Below, piece by piece: positions 42,694 to 51,626 of a DNA stretch of 64,000 nt (position 1 is the stretch's first letter; every line of letters starts with the position of its first letter). Under the pieces are notes generated by a model. The model did no database searches, was not told where the DNA came from, and saw only the letters and a list, made by a program, of their open reading frames with translations. Where the stretch lies: contig JADJFD010000005.1 in NCBI GenBank assembly GCA_016708765.1, positions 248,001 to 312,000 of the forward strand. The letters run 5' to 3'. The position numbers and the translations under genes are program-made. This stretch comes from Chitinophagaceae bacterium. Its GTDB lineage: Bacteria; Bacteroidota; Bacteroidia; Chitinophagales; Chitinophagaceae.

Positions 42694-44946
42694 ATGAAGA
42701 ATATAGATTCATATACACATCTAAGAGGCGAGTCGGTTTATCTGGATGATATACCAATGACGAACGGCACATTATTTTGCGCAGTTTTTGATTCGCCTAT
42801 TGCACATGGAAAGATAAAATTATTAGATACCGCTGAAGCTACTACGATGGCTGGGGTTGTGCGAATTTTTACTGCCGCAGATATTCCCGGAGAAAATCAG
42901 ATTGGAGGAATTATTCCCGATGAAGAATTGTTGGCTAATACGCATGTCCATTTTTGCGGAATGCCGATTGCATTAGTTGTTGCTACAAGTGATGAGGCAG
43001 CAAGAGCAGCTATAAAGAAAATAAAAGTTGAAATTGATCCGTTGCCAATTATTACAGATCCAAGAGAAGCAAAAGGAAAAGGCGAGTTGATCATTCCGCC
43101 AAGAACATTTCAATTGGGCGACACAACAAATGCTTGGAGTAAATGCGATTATATTCTCGAAGGACAAACTGAAACCAACGGTCAAGAGCATTTATATATC
43201 GAAACACAAGGTGCTTATGCTGTACCACAGGAAAATGGTGCTTTCAGAATTTATTCTTCTACTCAAGGACCGACAGCCGTGCAACGAACAGTAGCAAGAG
43301 TCTTGAACTTGCCAATGAATCAAGTGGAAGTAGATACAACAAGACTTGGCGGTGGTTTTGGTGGTAAGGAAGATCAAGCAACTACATGGGCTGTGCTTTG
43401 TGCATTGGCGTCTTATCATTTAAAGAAGCCAGTAAAATATTCTTTGCATCGCATGGAAGATATGCGGATGACAGGTAAGCGACACCCTTATTCTTCTGAT
43501 TTTAAAATTGGGTTGAGTAAAGAATTGAAGATTCTTGCATACGAAGCAACATTCTATCAAAATGCAGGTGCTGCTGCCGATCTTTCACCTGCGGTAATGG
43601 AAAGAACATTGTTTCATTGCAACAACACTTATTTTATTCCAAATGTAAAAGCAACAGCTTTTTGTTGCAGAACAAATCTTCCGCCAAATACAGCCTTTCG
43701 TGGATTTGGTGGTCCGCAGGGAATGTTTGTAATAGAAGCGGCGATTACAAAAGCAGCCGATGCATTAAATATTCCTGCAAGTGAGATTCAGCAAAAAAAT
43801 CTTCTGCAAACTGGAGATGAATTTCCCTATGGACAAATAGCAGATAGTGAAGCAAACGAATGCTGGAATAAAGCGGATGAACAATTTAATATTAAAGAAC
43901 TACAAAAAGGAGTAGATGAGTTTAATGCTTCCAATAAAAATCATAAAAAAGGATTGGCCATCATGCCAATTTGTTTTGGTATCTCTTTTACTAAAACATT
44001 GATGAATCAGGCAAGATCGTTGGTACATGTTTATACAGATGGTAGTGTGGCTGTAAGTACTGGTGCAGTAGAAATGGGACAAGGCGTAAATACAAAAATG
44101 CTACAAGTTGCAGCCAGTGTTTTTTCAATAGACCCTTCTAAAATAAAAATAAATACAACCAACACTTATCGCATTGCCAATACGTCTCCTTCAGCTGCCA
44201 GTGCTACGGCTGACCTAAATGGTATAGCAACTGAAATTGCCTGCACTACAATTTTACAAAGATTGAAAGAAGTTGCTGCTGAAGAATTGAAAACGGAACT
44301 CAGTTCCGTTGAAATAAAAAATGAACGAATATATATAGACGGCAAGGCAACAGATTGGGATTGGAACAAACTGGTAATGGCTGCCTATGTAAAACGCATC
44401 AGCTTGTCTGAGCTTGCACATTACACTCCACCGGGTATTCATTTTGATGCAACAAAAGAAAAAGGACATCCGTTTGCTTATCATGTGTACGGCACTTCAA
44501 TTACAACTGTTACTGTTGACTGCATCCGTGGAATCTATGAAGTGGATGCCGTGAAAGTGGTGCATGATTTTGGAAAAAGTATGAACACCATGATTGACAT
44601 CGGACAATGCGAAGGCGGTATTGTACAAGGTATCGGCTGGATGACGATGGAAGAAATTATTTATGACAAAGAAGGAAAACTTCGCAGCAACGCATTGAGT
44701 ACTTACAAAGTGCCAGATATTTATTCCGTTCCAAAAGAAATTACAATTCAATCTTTAACCACTGAAAAAAATAACCTGGCTATTTTCAGAAGTAAAGCTG
44801 TTGGCGAACCGCCGCTGATGTATGGAATTGGTGCTTACTTTGCTTTGCGTAATGCAGTGAAGGCTTTTAATCCTACAACTGTTATTCCTTTTGATGCGCC
44901 GATGACACCAGAGAAAGTATTGATGAGTTTATACCCCAACACCTAA
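42694..44946 (+). CDS. xdhB: Xanthine dehydrogenase molybdopterin-binding large subunit
   Basis: A 750-residue molybdenum hydroxylase subunit. Key stretches are RGESVYLDDIP at the start, LGGGFGGKEDQAT (molybdopterin loop), NTAFRGFGGPQGMF with the substrate-binding Arg, GAVEMGQGVNTKM, and VGEPPLMYGIGAYFALRNAV with the catalytic Glu. It hydroxylates purines such as hypoxanthine and xanthine using the Mo-pterin cofactor. The length matches the bacterial two-subunit form with XdhA. XdhC follows. Confidence 0.93.
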   Translation: MKNIDSYTHLRGESVYLDDIPMTNGTLFCAVFDSPIAHGKIKLLDTAEATTMAGVVRIFTAADIPGENQIGGIIPDEELLANTHVHFCGMPIALVVATSDEAARAAIKKIKVEIDPLPIITDPREAKGKGELIIPPRTFQLGDTTNAWSKCDYILEGQTETNGQEHLYIETQGAYAVPQENGAFRIYSSTQGPTAVQRTVARVLNLPMNQVEVDTTRLGGGFGGKEDQATTWAVLCALASYHLKKPVKYSLHRMEDMRMTGKRHPYSSDFKIGLSKELKILAYEATFYQNAGAAADLSPAVMERTLFHCNNTYFIPNVKATAFCCRTNLPPNTAFRGFGGPQGMFVIEAAITKAADALNIPASEIQQKNLLQTGDEFPYGQIADSEANECWNKADEQFNIKELQKGVDEFNASNKNHKKGLAIMPICFGISFTKTLMNQARSLVHVYTDGSVAVSTGAVEMGQGVNTKMLQVAASVFSIDPSKIKINTTNTYRIANTSPSAASATADLNGIATEIACTTILQRLKEVAAEELKTELSSVEIKNERIYIDGKATDWDWNKLVMAAYVKRISLSELAHYTPPGIHFDATKEKGHPFAYHVYGTSITTVTVDCIRGIYEVDAVKVVHDFGKSMNTMIDIGQCEGGIVQGIGWMTMEEIIYDKEGKLRSNALSTYKVPDIYSVPKEITIQSLTTEKNNLAIFRSKAVGEPPLMYGIGAYFALRNAVKAFNPTTVIPFDAPMTPEKVLMSLYPNT

Positions 44947-44971
44947 ATGGGCTTTTCAAATTTTTCTATTC

Positions 44972-45961
44972 ATGCAAAAGAGTTTTCTATTTTGGGATTT
45001 TATCAATAAAAATTTACAGCAATCCATCGCTGTAATGCTCCTCTATGTTCTGGAAAGCAAAGGCAGCAGCCCAGGCCGTCAGGGATTTTTTATGGCGGTG
45101 AATGCAAATGGCGAAATGGAAGGTTCTGTCGGTGGTGGAATCATGGAACATAAGTTTGTGGAAATGGCAAAGGAAAGGTTGAAACTCGGTAAGCTAGAGT
45201 CGGGAGTGAAGAAACAAGTTCATGATAAATCGGCAGCAAATAATCAGAGCGGAATGATTTGTTCCGGTGAACAAACAATTCTTTTATATCCACTTCAGAA
45301 AAAAGATTCAAACACTATTGAAAAAATTATTCAATCGCTGGAAGAAAATAAAAATGGGACACTAGTGCTTTCTCCCAATAGCTTACGTTTTTCAGAAGTT
45401 ATTCCAGAAAACGATTTTGAATTTATTTTTCAATCAGAAGAAAATTGGATCTACAAAGAAAAAACAGGACACAAAAACAAGCTTTTTATTATTGGGGGCG
45501 GTCACTGTTCTGTTGCTCTTTCAAAACTGATGCGAACAATAGATTTTTATGTTCAGGTATACGATGACAGGGAAAACCTGAAAACAATGCTGGGAAATGA
45601 AGATGTGCATGAAAAGCATTTTATAAAAGATTATTCAGCACTAAATGACAAAATTCCATCTGGTGCAAATCACTATATTGTTATTATGACTTTTGGTTAT
45701 CGTACCGATGACATTGCCTTAAAGGCATTGCTAAATAAGAAATTCAAATACATTGGTGTGTTGGGTAGTAAAAAGAAAATGGAAAAGCTTTTTGAAGACT
45801 ACAGGCTTGAAGGCATTGATGAAGCTATATTGCAACGCATTCACACACCTATTGGTCTGGATATAAAAAGCCAAACACCGGAAGAAATAGCGGTGAGTAT
45901 CGCTGCGGAAATTATTAAAGTAAAAAATAAAGCCCCCTCCCGACCTCCCCCGCATGGGTGA
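44972..45961 (+). CDS. xdhC: XdhC family accessory protein
   Basis: A 329-residue protein. The N-terminal XdhC/CoxI domain has AVMLLYVLESKGSSPGRQGF and GSVGGGIMEHKF; the C-terminal Rossmann domain has LFIIGGGHCSVALSKLM, then MTFGYRTDDIALKALL and GVLGSKKKMEKLF, ending near HTPIGLDIKSQTPEEIAVSIAAEII. XdhC binds the molybdenum cofactor, helps sulfurate it and inserts it into XdhB. The last residues (PSRPPPHG) are encoded by a C-rich intergenic-type repeat. It lies directly after xdhB. Confidence 0.9.
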   Translation: MQKSFLFWDFINKNLQQSIAVMLLYVLESKGSSPGRQGFFMAVNANGEMEGSVGGGIMEHKFVEMAKERLKLGKLESGVKKQVHDKSAANNQSGMICSGEQTILLYPLQKKDSNTIEKIIQSLEENKNGTLVLSPNSLRFSEVIPENDFEFIFQSEENWIYKEKTGHKNKLFIIGGGHCSVALSKLMRTIDFYVQVYDDRENLKTMLGNEDVHEKHFIKDYSALNDKIPSGANHYIVIMTFGYRTDDIALKALLNKKFKYIGVLGSKKKMEKLFEDYRLEGIDEAILQRIHTPIGLDIKSQTPEEIAVSIAAEIIKVKNKAPSRPPPHG

Positions 45962-46024
45962 GGCCACCAACTCACAGCCCATGCCTATCGAAAAATTTTT
46001 TTCCTTAACTAATAGATTTAAATT

Positions 46025-46615
46025 ATGAAATTAATAGTAACTGTTTTTCTTCTTATTATTTTTAATTCAGGCTATTCTCAGCAATCATACTCAGTTATTG
46101 ATCTGAAGAACGGGAAGTTTAAAGACGACAGCAGCTATATCTATACACTTCCTTTCGAAGTAAAGAAAAAAGTATTTTTGATACAGGGTTATGAAAGTAT
46201 GTTTAGTCATAAGGGAGAAAAGGCATTAGATTTTAAAGTGAAGAACGGCACAAAGGTTTATGCGGCAAGAAACGGTATTGTAACTGCCACCAGAGAAGAT
46301 TCTGACAAAAGAGGATTAAAACCTGAAAACCTTTCAGACGGTAATTATATTCTTATTCAACATGAAGATGGCTCTGTGGCTAACTATTGGCATTTTCAAA
46401 AAGAAAGTGTGTTGGTAAATGTTGGCGATACGGTACAGGCCGGTCAGCTAATCGGCCTGAGTGGTAATACTGGTTATTCTGCATTTCCTCATTTACATTT
46501 TGAAGTGCGAGGAAATGATGTTACTGGAAATTTTGTACAACTCCCTACACGGTTTTATACTAAGGATGGTATACAATATTTACGAGCCGGGTATTTTTAT
46601 AAACGAAGGTTCTAA
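46025..46615 (+). CDS. M23 family metallopeptidase, secreted (copy 1)
   Basis: A 196-residue LytM-type zinc peptidase with a signal peptide (LIVTVFLLIIFNSGYSQ). Zinc ligands are the His and Asp in FSHKGEKALDFKVK and the HxH in AFPHLHFEV; the HEDGSVANYWHFQ segment carries the second-shell His. It probably cleaves peptide cross-links in the cell wall. A close paralogue with a lipoprotein signal lies at 50998-51603. It ends convergently with an aminotransferase gene, seven bases apart. Confidence 0.88.
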   Translation: MKLIVTVFLLIIFNSGYSQQSYSVIDLKNGKFKDDSSYIYTLPFEVKKKVFLIQGYESMFSHKGEKALDFKVKNGTKVYAARNGIVTATREDSDKRGLKPENLSDGNYILIQHEDGSVANYWHFQKESVLVNVGDTVQAGQLIGLSGNTGYSAFPHLHFEVRGNDVTGNFVQLPTRFYTKDGIQYLRAGYFYKRRF

Positions 46616-46621
46616 GCAAGA

Positions 46622-47437
46622 TTAGCTCTCCAATGAAAGAAATCTTGCATACAATTCTCTAGTAATTTCTCCGGGATGACCGTCACTAATTTCTATTCCA
46701 TCGGCTTTAATAATCGGTAGAATTCGTTTTGTTGTACTACACATAAAAACTTCCTTGGCTTCATATAATTCGTCTTTGGAAATATTTCCTTCCTGCACAA
46801 TAATAAAATCGTTCGAAATTTCTATCAGTTTTTTTCGGGTTACGCCTAATAAAATATTTTCAGCTGGTGTAACCAATACATTTTCTTTAGTTACAATAAA
46901 CAAATTAGCTCTGGGAAATTCTGTCAATACATTATCCTTGAAATATAAAACATCATCTGCCCTTTTTTCTTTTATTATTGATTGTAACCAAACGGCCATC
47001 ATATAATTGGTATTTTTTACTTGAGGCAAATCTCTTTGGTATTCATAGGTAATAATAGAAATGCCTTTTTCAAAATCAGCAACCGATGGTAATGTTTGTG
47101 GATTACAGGTAATTAATAAATTCGGTTCGGCTAGACTGTAAGCATCCGGAGAATAACCCCCTGTTAATATCAATCTGATTCCAGCTTGCGATAAGCCTGA
47201 TTTTTTTATCAGTTCATTAATAATTTCGGTTAATTCTTCTTTTGTTTTTGATAGCGGTAGCCGCATTGCTTCAGCGGATGTATAAAATCTATCAAGATGA
47301 TTTTCTAAAAAAAGAGGCTTCCCATTTACAGTTCTTAAATAATCAAATGCTGCATAACCTCTCTGTATTGATAGATCCATTATGTTCAGTGAAGCATGTT
47401 CATTTTCTAGAAACTGATTGTTCAAAAAAACTGCCAT
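46622..47437 (-). CDS. Aminotransferase class IV
   Basis: A 271-residue PLP enzyme of fold type IV. Visible are IQRGYAAFDYLRTVNGKPLFLENHLDRF, the catalytic Lys in the DDVLYFKDN region, EFPRANLFIVTKENVLVTP and GVTRKKLIEI. The sequence could serve as a D-amino acid, branched-chain or aminodeoxychorismate lyase enzyme; no motif decides among them. It is followed upstream on the same strand by the P1 peptidase gene, four bases away, so they are probably cotranscribed. Confidence 0.85.
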   Translation of the reverse strand: MAVFLNNQFLENEHASLNIMDLSIQRGYAAFDYLRTVNGKPLFLENHLDRFYTSAEAMRLPLSKTKEELTEIINELIKKSGLSQAGIRLILTGGYSPDAYSLAEPNLLITCNPQTLPSVADFEKGISIITYEYQRDLPQVKNTNYMMAVWLQSIIKEKRADDVLYFKDNVLTEFPRANLFIVTKENVLVTPAENILLGVTRKKLIEISNDFIIVQEGNISKDELYEAKEVFMCSTTKRILPIIKADGIEISDGHPGEITRELYARFLSLES

Positions 47438-47441
47438 AGAA

Positions 47442-48572
47442 TTATTTGATACGATTATATTTTTTAAATATTTCTTTAAGCTTATCCATTGGCAATCCTT
47501 CTACCACTCTTCCATTCTTACCTTTCATTGTTTCTGCCGCCAGCAAAGAATTAATAATGGCTTCTTCCGTTGCTTCAATTGTCGCCATAAATAATGGAGA
47601 CATGGCCTCGTTGCTTAAAACATGCTGTAAAAGTTTATCGGGTGCATTATGTGGAATTCGTAATGAACTGTCAGTAGAAAAAGCAATAATATAATCGCCA
47701 CTTCCATTGCTGCCTATGCCTCCTGTTTTTGCCAATCCCATAAAAGCTCTCTTTGCCAACCGTTCAAGGTTTCTTGCATCGAGTGGTGCATCCGTTGCAA
47801 CAACAATCATACAACTACCGTCAGGCGTTTCGTTTAATTTGTCACTTAAATAATACTTCTTTAGTTCTTTACCCACAGGCACACCATCAATATTTAACAC
47901 ACCTCCAAAATTTGTTTGCACCAATACACCAACGGTATATCCACCCAGTTTTTGGGGAAGCACTCTTGAAGAAGTTCCAATACCCCCTTTAAAACCAAAA
48001 CAAACCGTACCTGTTCCTGCTCCAACATTTCCTTCTTCTACAGCACCTGCTTTTGCGTTTGTAATTGCATTTTGAACATCAGCAATGGTAACATGCTGTC
48101 CTCTAATATCATTCAGATAGCCATCATTAGTTTCACCAACAACGGCATTTACAGATTGTACAGCTCTATTATCTGTTTGTGATAATGTATAATCAACCAC
48201 CGCTTTGATAGCTGTTGCAATGTTTAATGTATTGGTTAGTATGATTGGCGACTCAATGTTCCCTAACTCTTTAACCTGTGAATAGCCGGTGAGTTTGCCG
48301 AATCCATTGCCAATATAAATGGCAGCAGGTACTTTTTGTTGAAATAAATTGCCTCCATGTGGAAGAATCGCTGTAGCTCCGGTTCTGACAGAGTCTGCTT
48401 TAATTATTGTTGAATGGCCAACTTTTATCCCCGCTACATCAGTAATTGCATTCAGCTTTCCTTTTTGCATTACACCAATACGAATATTCAACTCCTCCGA
48501 TTTCTTGGAAGATTGTGCAAATACAGAAAGAAAGAAGAAAAATGAGATCAGCAAACTTGAAAAATGCCGCAT
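47442..48572 (-). CDS. P1 family peptidase (DmpA/BapA type)
   Basis: A 376-residue protein with a signal peptide (LLISFFFFLSVFAQ). NAITDVAGIKVGHSTI, TGATAILPHGGNLFQQKVPA and ELGNIESPIILTNTLNI are typical of the DmpA/BapA fold. The nucleophile Ser is in GIGTSSRVL, generated by autocleavage; the C-terminal NEAMSPLFMATIEATEEAIINSL completes the fold. Such enzymes release N-terminal residues, including D- or beta-amino acids, from peptides. It is adjacent to a class IV aminotransferase, which may use the released amino acids; that is inferred. Confidence 0.9.
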   Translation of the reverse strand: MRHFSSLLISFFFFLSVFAQSSKKSEELNIRIGVMQKGKLNAITDVAGIKVGHSTIIKADSVRTGATAILPHGGNLFQQKVPAAIYIGNGFGKLTGYSQVKELGNIESPIILTNTLNIATAIKAVVDYTLSQTDNRAVQSVNAVVGETNDGYLNDIRGQHVTIADVQNAITNAKAGAVEEGNVGAGTGTVCFGFKGGIGTSSRVLPQKLGGYTVGVLVQTNFGGVLNIDGVPVGKELKKYYLSDKLNETPDGSCMIVVATDAPLDARNLERLAKRAFMGLAKTGGIGSNGSGDYIIAFSTDSSLRIPHNAPDKLLQHVLSNEAMSPLFMATIEATEEAIINSLLAAETMKGKNGRVVEGLPMDKLKEIFKKYNRIK

Positions 48573-48674
48573 ACCTGATTTTTTATGAAGATAAATTGAA
48601 AATTACTAAATATTGATAAATGGTTTGTTCACTTACCATCAAATCATTACCTTAACCAACTAAATTATACCTCA

Positions 48675-49199
48675 ATGATTTTTGTATATATTTTTCTTGG
48701 TCTTATCGTTACTTTATTAGTTGTAGCGGCATTGATGCCAAAATCTTATAGCATAGAAAAGAATATTGTCATCAAAATTCCGAGTGCCGAGGTAATGAAC
48801 CGAATCAGCGATCTCAATTATTACAGCCAGTGGAATCCGTGGCAACAAAGTGACCCAACAGTAAAAAATACTATAACCGGGACAGCAGCAATGCCGGGAC
48901 ACAAATATGCGTGGGAGGGAAAAAAAGTTGGTGTGGGAAGCCTGACCTTATTAAGTTCCGATAGCAAACACATTGATTTTTTATTAGAATTCTTTAAACC
49001 CTGGAAAGCAAAAGCAAAAGACAACTGGTCTTTTGAGCAGTGGGGTGATGGTAATGAAACAAAAGTAATCTGGCAGAATAGCGGTGACCTACCGTGGCCA
49101 ATGGCAAGATTGATGGGACCAATGCTGAATAAAAATTTAAGCCATCAGTTTGAGCAAGGATTAAACAATCTGAAGAAGATGTGTGAAGAGGGTAGTTAA
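48675..49199 (+). CDS. SRPBCC/polyketide cyclase-like protein
   Basis: A 174-residue protein with an N-terminal membrane segment (FVYIFLGLIVTLLVVAALMP) and a START-like helix-grip domain (YSIEKNIVIKIPSAEVMNRISDLNYYSQWNPWQQSDP, then WSFEQWGDGNETKVIWQNSGDLPWPMARLMG). Proteins of this type bind hydrophobic ligands; the ligand and role are unknown. Its stop is followed by a short TTAATTGGTTAAT-type repeat. Confidence 0.82.
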   Translation: MIFVYIFLGLIVTLLVVAALMPKSYSIEKNIVIKIPSAEVMNRISDLNYYSQWNPWQQSDPTVKNTITGTAAMPGHKYAWEGKKVGVGSLTLLSSDSKHIDFLLEFFKPWKAKAKDNWSFEQWGDGNETKVIWQNSGDLPWPMARLMGPMLNKNLSHQFEQGLNNLKKMCEEGS

Positions 49200-49232
49200 T
49201 TGGTTAATCAGTTGATTGGTTAATTGGGGTTT
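49197..49232. repeat. TTAATTGGTTAATCAGTTGA-type short repeat
   Basis: GTTAATTGGTTAATCAG and TTGATTGGTTAATTGG form imperfect tandem units just after the SRPBCC gene, similar to 22909-22945. Confidence 0.45.
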
Positions 49233-49238
49233 ATAATT

Positions 49239-49598
49239 CTAAATATTCTTAAGGTTTGTTAGAGTCTTTTCATTAATGAGATTTCCTGTATTTAAGGTTG
49301 ATGCAGGTTCGAATAACATAACTTCAACTTCTTCTTTTGCGTTGGGGCGGTGCTCCATCATTTTGGGAACGATTAAAAACTCTCCGGCATTTACAGTAAC
49401 TGTTTTATCACTGAACTCCATTTCAAAACTACCTTTCACTACATAAAATAATTCATCTTCATTTTCATGATGATGCCAGTCGAACGGGCCTTTGAATTTC
49501 ACCAGTTTCACTTGCTGTCCGTTTAGCTCTCCGACAATGCGGGGATTCCAGTAATCGTTAATAAGAGAGAATTTTTCAGAGAGATTTATTTTTTCCAT
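49239..49598 (-). CDS. Cupin domain-containing protein
   Basis: A 119-residue single-domain cupin. The metal-binding motif is FDWHHHENEDELFYVVKGSFEMEF (three His and a Glu), followed by the second cupin block (AGEFLIVPKMMEHRPNAK). The function is unknown; many such small proteins are sugar- or metal-binding enzymes. It is preceded upstream by purT on the same strand with 45 bases between. Confidence 0.87.
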   Translation of the reverse strand: MEKINLSEKFSLINDYWNPRIVGELNGQQVKLVKFKGPFDWHHHENEDELFYVVKGSFEMEFSDKTVTVNAGEFLIVPKMMEHRPNAKEEVEVMLFEPASTLNTGNLINEKTLTNLKNI

Positions 49599-49611
49599 AG
49601 CATTTTCTTTT

Positions 49612-49640
49612 CCCTCAAAGGCACAAAGATCACAAAGAGG
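49612..49640. repeat. Half-site of the CACAAAGGCACAAAG repeat
   Basis: CCTCAAAGGCACAAAGATCACAAAGAGG resembles the right repeat of the GxxExxY unit (1983-2013) but has no partner nearby. Confidence 0.5.
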
Positions 49641-49643
49641 TTA

Positions 49644-50807
49644 TTAATTAATTGAAATTTTATCAGCTGCTTTTTTTGCCCTTTTCCGCAATTCATCCAT
49701 ATCAGCATTTACATCATCATACACCAAAGCAACTGCCATTCGGCGATAAGGCCTTATTGAAGGTTTTCCGAAAATTCGAACATCGGTATTCATTTCTTTT
49801 AATACATCTTCTATTCCCGAAATTGTAAACTGCTCCGCTGATTTGTTTGCAAGAACCACCGCACTTACCCCAGCCCTTTCCAATTTTATTTCCGGAATAG
49901 GCAAACCCAGAATAGCTCTTGCATGTAACTCAAACTCTGAAAGGTTTTGTGTACCCGCCAATGTTACCATACCCGTATCATGTGGTCGTGGACTCAATTC
50001 AGAAAAATAAACACCATTATTTGTGAGGAAAAATTCAACTCCCCATAAACCCGCACCAGTTAATGCAGTTGTCACTTTTTTTGCCATTGCGCAAGCATCA
50101 ACATAATCCTTTTCGCTGATAGCAACAGGTTGCCAGCTTTCCTGATAATCACCTCTTTCCTGCCGGTTGCCAATTGGCGGACAGAATAATGTTTCTCCGT
50201 TCTTCTGTGTAACAGTGAGTAATGTTATTTCTGTATGAAAGGAAATAAATTCTTCAATAATTACTTCTTTTATATCGCCTCTTGAATTATTGATGGCATA
50301 ATCGAAAACTGCTTGCTGATCTTCTACCATTTTTAAAACACTCTGCCCTTTTCCGCTGGAAGACATTAATGGTTTTACAACACAGGGTAAGCCAATTTCA
50401 TTTACAGCTTTTGCAAATTCTTCAAAAGTTGTTGCATAAAAATAGTTAGCAGTTTTTATACCCAATTCTTTGCTTGCCATATCCCGGATCAGTTTCCGGT
50501 TCATAGTGAAGTTGGCTGCCTTAGCACTGGGAATTACTTGTATATTTTGTTTTTCATATTCATAGAACCGTTCAGTTCGTATGGCTTCTATTTCTGGTAC
50601 TACTAAATCAGGATTGTGTTTAGCAATCACAGCATCTAATTCATTTCCATTCAACATATCAATCACTTCAAATCCATCAGCTACTTGCATGGCCGGCGCA
50701 CCTTCATAACTGTCGACAGCTATTACGGTTTGCCCAAGACGTTTTAAAGCAATCACCAACTCTTTTCCCAATTCACCACTGCCAAGCAAAAGTATTTTTT
50801 TGTGCAT
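49644..50807 (-). CDS. purT: Formate-dependent phosphoribosylglycinamide formyltransferase
   Basis: A 387-residue ATP-grasp enzyme that formylates GAR with formate and ATP in purine synthesis. N-terminal ILLLGSGELGKELVIALKRLGQ is the substrate-binding Rossmann motif. LPCVVKPLMSSSGKGQSVLK is the ATP-grasp lysine region. GLWGVEFFLTNNGVYFSELSPRPHDTGMVTL completes the metal and ATP site. Length fits the family. It lies on the minus strand with a possible TACTTTG element just before the ATG. Confidence 0.94.
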   Translation of the reverse strand: MHKKILLLGSGELGKELVIALKRLGQTVIAVDSYEGAPAMQVADGFEVIDMLNGNELDAVIAKHNPDLVVPEIEAIRTERFYEYEKQNIQVIPSAKAANFTMNRKLIRDMASKELGIKTANYFYATTFEEFAKAVNEIGLPCVVKPLMSSSGKGQSVLKMVEDQQAVFDYAINNSRGDIKEVIIEEFISFHTEITLLTVTQKNGETLFCPPIGNRQERGDYQESWQPVAISEKDYVDACAMAKKVTTALTGAGLWGVEFFLTNNGVYFSELSPRPHDTGMVTLAGTQNLSEFELHARAILGLPIPEIKLERAGVSAVVLANKSAEQFTISGIEDVLKEMNTDVRIFGKPSIRPYRRMAVALVYDDVNADMDELRKRAKKAADKISIN

Positions 50808-50997
50808 GACACAAAGTAATTGAATTATAAAATAAAAATGCCGGTAAGTATTGTTTCTTATCGGCTTACAGTCTTCCCAGCAAAAAAGATTGAAATGGAA
50901 GGAGAAGTTAACAAATATTTTAATTTAAATAAGGAGTTTAATATAAATGGTTATTTCAATGGGTGAACTTATTATTATCTTCATTTGTAAGTATTAA

Positions 50998-51603
50998 ATG
51001 ATGTTTAGAATTTTATTGTCTCTTATATTATTTCTATTGATAAGCTGCGGTGTCAGTAAAAATCCTTTACGTAAAGAGGTTAAGCTGTTGCAAAAAGGTA
51101 TTATTAAAGATGATACCAGCTATGTGTATGCCCTTCCTTTTGAAGAAGGAAAATCTTTTCGAGTGATTCAAGGCTATTTTAGTCCGTTTACACACAAGGA
51201 AAGAGCAGCGTTGGACTTCAATATGAAAAAGGGGGTGAAAATAACAGCTGCAAGAGGCGGTATAGCGATAAGAGTAAAAGAAGATGGTACACTTGGTGGT
51301 TTAAAAAAGAAATATCGTTCTCATGGTAATAATATTGTAATTGAACATGAAGACGGATCAAGAGCAGGTTATTGGCATTTGCAACATAACGGCGCTTTAG
51401 TAAATGTTGGCGATACTGTAAAGCAAGGACAGGTAATCGCCTTAAGTGGAAAAACCGGCTATGCATTAGTTCCGCATCTTCATTTTCTGGTGTGGAAATA
51501 TGACAGTACCAGAAAATGGCAACAAGTAGCAACCCGTTTTCAAACTTCCAACGGCATTAAATATTTGCGGGGCTGGAAAAAATATAAACGACCCGTTGAA
51601 TAA
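50998..51603 (+). CDS. M23 family metallopeptidase, lipoprotein (copy 2)
   Basis: A 201-residue paralogue of the 46025-46615 protein. Its signal is of lipoprotein type: LLSLILFLLISCGVSKN, with Cys as the likely lipidated residue. The metallopeptidase ligands are conserved (FTHKERAALDFNMKKG, VPHLHFLVW) along with HEDGSRAGYWHLQHNGALVN. It is probably a wall-modifying peptidase attached to a membrane. It is followed by pnuC; the two are separated by only 23 bases but pnuC has its own promoter motif. Confidence 0.87.
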   Translation: MMFRILLSLILFLLISCGVSKNPLRKEVKLLQKGIIKDDTSYVYALPFEEGKSFRVIQGYFSPFTHKERAALDFNMKKGVKITAARGGIAIRVKEDGTLGGLKKKYRSHGNNIVIEHEDGSRAGYWHLQHNGALVNVGDTVKQGQVIALSGKTGYALVPHLHFLVWKYDSTRKWQQVATRFQTSNGIKYLRGWKKYKRPVE

Positions 51604-51605
51604 GC

Positions 51606-51613
51606 TATTTTTG
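51606..51613 (+). promoter_or_regulatory. -7 element before pnuC
   Basis: TATTTTTG, 13 bases before the TTG start codon of pnuC. Confidence 0.5.
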
Positions 51614-51626
51614 ACAAAATAATTGT

